From Anoplopoma fimbria (taxonomy: Eukaryota > Chordata > Actinopteri > Perciformes > Anoplopomatidae), in contig NC_072463.1 in NCBI RefSeq assembly GCF_027596085.1, positions 2,933,038-2,997,037 on the forward strand: a DNA stretch of 64,000 nt, read 5' to 3'. Positions 58,301 through 64,000 of the stretch are shown here, one piece after another. The notes beneath the pieces are model-generated. The model saw only the letters and a program-made list of their open reading frames with translations, searched no databases and was not told the DNA's origin. Position 1 is the first letter of the stretch; the number at the start of each line of letters is the position of its first letter. Position numbers and translations under genes: made by a program.

Positions 58301-61300
58301 CATCTGTGATGTTTGCAGGTATTTTGCGTGTGAACTCCTCTTTAACTCCTCTTCTCTGATGTCTCTACGTTCTCCGGCTGCAGCCCTATGGACATGTCCT
58401 CCAGCACGTCTCGGTGCAGCCCACCTCTGCAGGGCTGCAGTCCTCCTCTCCCCCTGTGGTCACAGTCCTGCAGCCTCCTCCTGATCCACCTCTGGCCCCC
58501 GATCCAGCTGTGGAGATCCCTAAACTCCTGATGCCCCCAGCAGACATGACCCGGGTAGTGGAGGAGGTGACCCACTCCATGAGTCACAACGAGGCCTTTA
58601 TACAACATCTGCAACAGGTCAGAGCTAAAACATATTCCTGCAGATTTCTGCTGATTCAGATTCTGATTCAGTGCTGAAGCGCTTATGATGGTTTACATTT
58701 ATATGTTGCCAACAGTGCTCTTCATTAGTGTTTCTAATGGTTTCAGTAAGATATCATATAAGGAAGATATGATCCTTCTTCAGCCCTCACTATGTGTTCA
58801 GTTTCACAGCTATGCAGCAAACTAAACACACTTCTAATAAAGGTTATTAGCTTTTGAAGTGTTGAATGGAAACAAACTGTGAAGTAGGCCTATTGGATTA
58901 AAAACCCCAAGAAACTTAAATTATAGTGTTTAAATAATAGAAATGATGAGATACCGTAAACAAAAGTTAGAAATAAATTACTACAACTCTTCAGTCAAAA
59001 CTTTGAAAGAAAAAGTAGGAAGTCCTTACACACCTCAGTGAAGGTAGAAGTCCCTCAGCGACGTATCAAATGTAGAGATCACAACTACGGATCACCAGGA
59101 GCATTTCAGCATTTGGCATGATTGCATGCATCTGTTGGTCCCGCATCATCATGGGTGTGTTTGATTTGTGTCACTTAGCGTTTTTTGCCGGGTGGTGCAT
59201 TAAATGAGTGATTGATTGAGTTAGATGCAACCTTTCTTTAAACACGTTGAGGTACATCCTTAAACCAAAATGAAGTGATTCTTTATTTGAATTCCTTATT
59301 GTGCATTGTTGTATTGTTCACAACACTAGCACCGGCCGGGCTAAGGCTGCACCCCCCATATCCACACCAGAAACTTCACAGGTTCACTTTAAAGCTGACA
59401 ATAAAACTTCACTGGTGCAGAATTGTCTCCAATATGATGCGTGACAGTGAAACACAGTTAACTGCATTGAACATTATTTGAAAAAAAAAGACATGCAGAG
59501 TTATTTTTCAGAAACGTAATGTTTAAATCATATTGGCCTATGTAGTAATAAGTCTTTCCAGATGTCCACAAATAACAAAAGGCCTTTTTTCTGCAGAAGA
59601 CATTTTGACAAGTCACAGTAGGAAAAGCACAGGTGTAAATTAAATGAATGAGGCTGAATTCCATTTAGTTGCTTTGATTTCATCTCCCTGGTATTGTGCA
59701 TGCTGGCTGACTTATACTCTCACTGGGACACTTGAACAGAACCATTAGTGTTAACAGTAACAACTGTGCTTTTCCAACTATGACAACTTAAAAAGAGAAA
59801 CAACTATTGCCACTGATACGAGGTAATCCTTATCAAGACTTCCAAACAAAGATATAATGCAAGGTTTTAGTAAGTAAAGTAAAAAAAACACTTTGAAATA
59901 CGATATAGAGGTTAAAGAAAAATGGTTTAAGTGGAATAAAGTTAAACCTTTCTTCATCATTTCTACCACAGCAGCAAGACCTGAGTCCTCCCATCACGTC
60001 TGAACTGCTGGTCGGCTCTCTGCCGGTGGTGCCGCTGGAGTCGCTCTCCTCCCCGTCAGCCAATGAGAGAGAGACTCAACCAACGACCCAGGAAGTCTCG
60101 GGTCAGGACGCCGACCAGTGCGTCGATGCTTCTCCGCTTCACTCAGACCCCGTGGACGCGCCGCTGATCTGCTCCCCCTCCCCCGCCCAGGACCCAGATG
60201 GACCAGCTCCACCCAGTTTCTCCCCTCAGATCCCTCCACCCGGACCTGAGGGTTCAGTCACAGCTCCACAGACTCAAATCGAGCCCCAAGTCCAGTACCA
60301 GGTCCCTCATGAGCTCCAGGTCCCAGAGGCCTTGTTTGCCCAGAACAAGGTGCAGATAGAGCCGTCGGTCTCTCAGCATCCACCTCCACCCCAGGTCCAG
60401 GTCCAGGTCCAGGTCCAGTCGTCCGTCCCCCAGCCTCAGTCCTCTGTCTCCGCTTCAGTCCACAGCAGCCCCCCCCCTCTGCGTGTCTCGGTGCCTCAGC
60501 AGCAGTCTGATCCCACAGCTGCGTCCGTTTGTCTCCCCAAAGGAGGAGACGACTCCGCTGTTCAACAGCACACACAAAACAGTGAGTCTCCAATAAAATA
60601 TGGCACTCAATCAAACAATAATCACTTCACCAGCACTGTAATCATTATTATGATCTGCAATACAATCATCATCATCATCTCTCACTGTGTCCCCCCTTTT
60701 TCAGAGCCAACAGCTGCCTTGGTCGTGGAGAGTAAAGCGTTTACTCTCGATGTCCATCCATCCTCTCCTGCAGCCCCGGGGGCCCAGGTCCACGGGCCCC
60801 CGTCCAGATCCAGACCAGCCAGAACACCAACACCAAGGTGAGAAATACAAAAGGTTTTTTTTTTGGCATGTCAAAAATGTAATCATATATTTAAAAAAAT
60901 TGTTTGATGTGGGAAAAGATGTCCTTTATCTTTATGTAATCGAAAATATTATATATTATAAATGTTGTATATAAAGATATATTATTTATTATTATTACAA
61001 TTTTCCAAAGCTTAAATTGACATATTTAAGTGTCTAGCTTTGTCCGACCAAAAAAACCCAAAGATATTAAATTTACAATCACAAACAGCAAAGAAAACCA
61101 GAACATTTTCACGCTTTAGAAGCTGAAACCTGTACATTTTGCGTCTATTATAAAAAAACTTAATTATATAACTTTTGTCTTACACTGAGAATAAACGGGT
61201 GTTAAAATGTTTCTAATGAGTCAAAATCATTTCCCTCCAGGATGACACTAAATTGGCTCCGGTGTTGAAAACAGAGCTTTGAAATGATTATTTGTTAAAC

Positions 61301-62893
61301 GCAGCAAATGTAATTATTAATGATTTGAAAATCGCACCCCTGTCTCTCCATCCTTTGATCTCACCCAAAATGTTTTCCGGCTGCCAGCTGGCAGATCTTC
61401 TGGAGCAGCAGAGAGAGGAGAGGCTCACACCAGCAATACGCCGGCAAAGGTAAGAGCTTCTGTGATGTCGGAGGAAACCGTGGACTAGAAAACAAGACTT
61501 CAGTTCAGTCTCAGACTCACATAATGTCATTTAATATGTTGATTTGATTAATGTGAGTTTAAATGGATGTCATGGACATGAAGGAGTAGAAACGTAGTTT
61601 AAGTAGAAGCTAACCAAACAATTTAAATGCAACACATTCATGTGAAAACATATATTAATCAGTGACTTACCCGTCTGTAGCAGCTCAGAGTGTTCTCGTT
61701 GTGGTTCTCCAGGTTCCAGCAGCAGATCTGTTCGGACCACGCAGCGGTTCAGACCCCCGTCAGCGGCCCGGCCTTCAACACGCTGAAGGACGCCGTGAGA
61801 CGCCTGCTGCCGTACCACAGCTGCTCCGGTCACCTGCCCACTCAGGAGGACTTCAATATAGGTTAGTGAGCTCTGGTTCATGACTGACAAGCATTTATGA
61901 ATAAATAGATTTATTAAAAAAAAAAAAAACATCTGTTGTTGAATCAAGTGACAGCAGCAAGTTTAGTGCTTTGTTGATTTAAAAAAAGAACATTTTACAA
62001 CAATTTATAGACACACTTCAAATAACAATTGTAACCTTGGATACAGAATATATCTAGTTTTTAATTAAAACTTGTTGCCAGTCAACGTGTCCACCTCTAA
62101 AATATGATGGATAGTGTTACGTCTACATGGTGGAAGAGGAATTACAATATCAACACTGACACAAAAAGATGTTCTCTAAACAGGACAAAGTGGCTGCACA
62201 AAACTGAATTATTAAAGCCTAAATAGACTGTTCCACTAAAAGCAACACCTAAAAACGACCCAACAAACTCACCTTCAAAGAGACATTCATCACAATGGAG
62301 GCACCAATGAATAAACCTGATGGGTTTTTTTTTAACATGAGTCACCCATGTGAAGAAGAAAACAGAAAAAAGCTGCACCGTGACGTAACAGACAGAATGC
62401 CATCTGAACATAATGGAATGCACTGCATTACGCACTGAAATGTGCTTTAAATGATTATGATTAAAATCATTCTCAGAGTTTTAATGTCCACTTGTCTAAG
62501 AGACATACTTTGCAAACAATAAAATGCCTTCGCGCTGGCGATAGACATGGCCAGAGGTATTATGTATGTATTATGTTTACGGGTTGTCTGTCTGAATGCA
62601 TGGAGGGAATTCTTTCTCAAATTTGGACTCAAGCAGACTCAAAGCATTTTGGTGTTCAAGGTCGCTGTGACCTCTCTAAACATGGCAGAGGCACACAACC
62701 ATGAAGTGGTAATTACACCTGTTAAGGAAACAAGTCAAATCTAAAGATTAATGCAGAACATGGGAATTAAACTAAAAGTATATTTAATTCACCATCACAT
62801 CTGACGGAGAGAAGCTGCAAATCCTCAAATTTAAGAAGAAGATATTTGGTATTTTTGCTTGAAAAATGATTTTGGTTGTTTCACTAACAGTTA

Positions 62894-62929
<36 letters not shown>

Positions 62930-63300
62930 TTTCTCTGCTCACAGTGGACCAGGAGTTTGACTCCGTGTCCGGTTTCCTGCTGAAACGCACCAAGGACATG
63001 GTCAACAAATACAGGCAGCTACTGGTGAGAGAAGCCCAGGTGAGAAACGGAATACACTAACCGTCCAGTAAAACTACTTCTGAGACCAGACTTCTTTTGT
63101 TTATGAAGCATCATTTATTCAGGACCGTTTGGAGCAGATGGAGATCCGTGTGTGTGTGTTTATGTGTGTTTGATGGTAATTGAACTGGTTTCCACAGCAG
63201 GAGAGTCCGTCAGCAGAGATGGTGATGCTGGAGCGTCTCTTCCTCCAGGCTGAGCGCTGTGCTTTAGCAGAGGACAGACGGAGAGTCCGCAGAGACCCAG
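54750..63300 (+). CDS. bicra: BICRA (GLTSCR1) subunit of BRD9-containing BAF complex, 5' part, runs off window
   Basis: Nuclear scaffold of the non-canonical (GBAF) chromatin remodeller. From family knowledge its GLTSCR1 domain binds the complex core and it contacts BRD4. Exons: 54750-54790, 54991-55033, 55235-55300, 55467-56996, 58384-58617, 59972-60581, 60705-60837, a possible 61241-61261, 61388-61449, 61713-61861, 62945-63039, 63198-63300. It starts MEDEDGTCLLDVLCDPQALN and has CDILQQSLQEAEITEQTMAL near the N-terminus, both family signatures. It then has a long Gln/Pro/Ser/Thr-rich stretch and the GLTSCR1 domain. BICRA is preferred over BICRAL because of segments such as FGPVFTTPSG, PPTVFQMPAQLAG and ESKAF. 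The upstream acceptor CTCTTAG lies 5 nt before the ATG, so 5' UTR exons lie to the left. Exon 7 holds a one-base frame conflict. Confidence 0.9.
55467..56996 (+). CDS. bicra: bicra exon 4: large low-complexity exon, 510 codons
   Basis: Open for exactly 510 codons in phase 0-0. Carries GCVDLSFLEEALLSSPEGG, the CDILQQSLQEAEITEQ helix, then repeated Gln-, Pro- and Leu-rich motifs (SVVQGLPF, GQNQFLLPGQSP). Ends LTQ|GTGAGC. GC-rich, clearly coding, typical of intrinsically disordered chromatin proteins. Confidence 0.92.
57181..57633. mobile_element. MITE with 19-bp terminal inverted repeats and internal hairpin
   Basis: The left end AAAGGCAGGGTTGGTAATC (57181-57199) matches the reverse complement of GATTAACAACCCTGCCTTT (57615-57633) at 18 of 19 positions. 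ATT flanks both sides and may be the target duplication. Inside is a perfect 17-bp hairpin (57444-57460 with 57470-57486, 9-nt loop). No transposase. It lies in bicra intron 4. Confidence 0.8.
57780..58060 (-). repeat. inverted partial copy of the 20119-20445 repeat
   Basis: TGCATTATGGGAAATA, GGATCC and GAAGTCAGGATAT match the reverse complement of 20217-20263. It sits just right of the MITE at 57181-57633. Confidence 0.6.
58384..60581 (+). CDS. bicra: bicra exons 5-6: disordered middle region
   Basis: Exons 58384-58617 (PYGHVLQHVSVQPTS...HNEAFIQHLQQ) and 59972-60581 (QQDLSPPITSELLVGS...VQQHTQN). Exon 6 has a 6-bp repeat giving VQVQVQVQ (about 60391-60419). Its acceptor CACAGCAG is a NAGNAG pair, so one Gln may be included or left out. 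Confidence 0.85.
60705..60837 (+). CDS. bicra: bicra exon 7 with one-base frame conflict
   Basis: It enters in phase 1 from exon 6 and reads KPTAALVVESKAFTLDVHPS, matching the family near ESKAF. The end of the exon in the frame needed for exon 8 reads VQIQTSQNTNTK|GTGAGA. The two frames differ by one base, so an indel is needed between about 60755 and 60802. The 5-base runs at 60778-60782 (G) and 60797-60801 (C) are the likely sites. The alternative is a weak donor at CCCAG|GTCCAC. Confidence 0.7.
61241..61261 (+). CDS. bicra: possible bicra micro-exon of 21 nt
   Basis: A strong acceptor TTTCCCTCCAG precedes GAT GAC ACT AAA TTG GCT CCG (DDTKLAP). The donor G|GTGTTG is weak but in phase. It could be skipped or not real. 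Confidence 0.25.
61388..63300 (+). CDS. bicra: bicra exons 8-11: GLTSCR1 domain
   Basis: Exons 61388-61449 (LADLLEQQREERLTPAIRRQ), 61713-61861 (FNTLKDAVRRLLPYHSCSGH and LPTQEDFNI), 62945-63039 (DQEFDSVSGFLLKRTKDMVN) and 63198-63300 (ESPSAEMVMLERLFLQAERC). Together this is the conserved GLTSCR1 region by which the protein joins the GBAF complex. Exon 11 also has a NAGNAG acceptor (CACAGCAG). The gene continues to the right beyond 64000; no further exon was found in 63301-64000. Confidence 0.88.
62893..62929. repeat. (ATG)12 microsatellite near bicra exon 10 acceptor
   Basis: Ends 15 nt before the exon at 62945. Only TTTCTCTGCTCACAG separates it from the exon, so the branch point probably lies within or left of the array. 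Confidence 0.9.
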
Positions 63301-64000
63301 GTCAGTGTCGACCACCATCAACACCTACTGCTTTAAGTGTGTGTGTGTGTGTGTAAATGTGTTTTTAAGACAAGAAGAATGCTGTTTCAAATCCCAAGAC
63401 TGAGACAGAAAGAAAAAAAAAAGTGAATTAGCAGCACTCCCCCTTCATTCTTTCCTCTGAATTAATTTATTTGTGCCTCGGAGCGCGGCACTTAACCTCC
63501 ATATTTGCTCCAGAATAGCTCCCAGGTGTGAACGTGTAATTAAGCTGAGTTAATGTGGAGCGGGGGGGTCGTGCTGAGAGAGACTCTGCATGGTGACGAG
63601 AAAATTACATGTGTGAGGTTAAGATCAAATTAAAGCAGGGCTGTGATGTTAATTAAAAAAAGTTGGAAAAGGGGAAGGAGGCTGGTGTGAACTGTTAAAC
63701 GTCAGACTGAGCTGCTGCTGGAGGTCTGAAGGAACGATGATTATACAAGTCACAAGTAATAGTTAACGCCAGCTGAAACAAAAACATTTATTTATTTCAA
63801 TAGCAGTGCACATTAATAAACATGGGTGCAAATGGGTTTCTTTTGTTACATAGTTATGCTAATATAGCACATAAAAAATAACAGATTTTGGGGGGAAATT
63901 ATAGGATTTGACAGCAAGATGCTAAAAGACCAGGACTCATTGTTAGAGGCAAGTTAATGCTCATCCACAGGTTATTTTATATCTTGATAATTATATATAT

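Noticed and set aside
61388..61449. Reading bicra exon 8 as WQIFWSSRERRG to suit the given exon 7 phase
   Set aside because: That frame ends in the wrong phase for exon 9, whose GLTSCR1 frame is certain. LADLLEQQREERL fits exon 9 and looks like protein.

Overview
The window is vertebrate, and most likely teleost (percomorph-like), genomic DNA. The evidence is four multi-exon genes with GT-AG introns, very short coding exons spread over kilobases, AT-rich introns crowded with microsatellites, a Tc1-type MITE, tRNA-derived SINEs and interspersed repeats typical of ray-finned fish. I assembled the gene models by hand from splice sites, reading-frame phase and remembered protein families. No alignment or database search was run.

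Layout. Positions 1828-23731 (minus) hold papln (papilin), an extracellular-matrix ADAMTS-like protein, in 26 coding exons. Positions 23738-35053 separate papln from psen1. They hold repeats, a probable 90-residue coiled-coil gene that I cannot name (30986-31258, minus) and a doubtful 208-codon open frame (31588-32214, minus). Positions 35054-43992 (minus) hold psen1 (presenilin 1, catalytic subunit of gamma-secretase) in 10 coding exons that give 483 residues with no phase conflict. Positions 44000-46620 form the shared upstream region of psen1 and erh. It has an expanded pentanucleotide array, a 48-bp x 3 repeat and three tandem ~205-bp units, each with an ETS-type CCGGAAGT site. Positions 46622-49982 (plus) hold erh in 4 exons, giving exactly 104 residues. 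Positions 50160-54749 are repeat-rich, with a ~770-bp pyrimidine tract. Positions 54750-63300 (plus) hold the 5' part of bicra (GLTSCR1, BRD9-containing BAF complex subunit), which runs off the right edge.

The genes do not form a functional pathway. papln acts in matrix, psen1 in membrane proteolysis, erh in nuclear RNA processing and bicra in chromatin remodelling. The order psen1 then papln on the same strand matches the neighbouring human genes on 14q24, so that pair is old synteny. erh and psen1 are divergent and may share a promoter region.

Most notable: (1) two one-base frame conflicts, in papln exon 18 and bicra exon 7, each next to a run of 5-6 G/C bases, which looks like homopolymer under-calling or real frameshifts; (2) the triplicated ETS-site unit between psen1 and erh; (3) microsatellites lying directly against splice sites; (4) the unnamed coiled-coil gene. 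I saw no convincing wholly new biological system.
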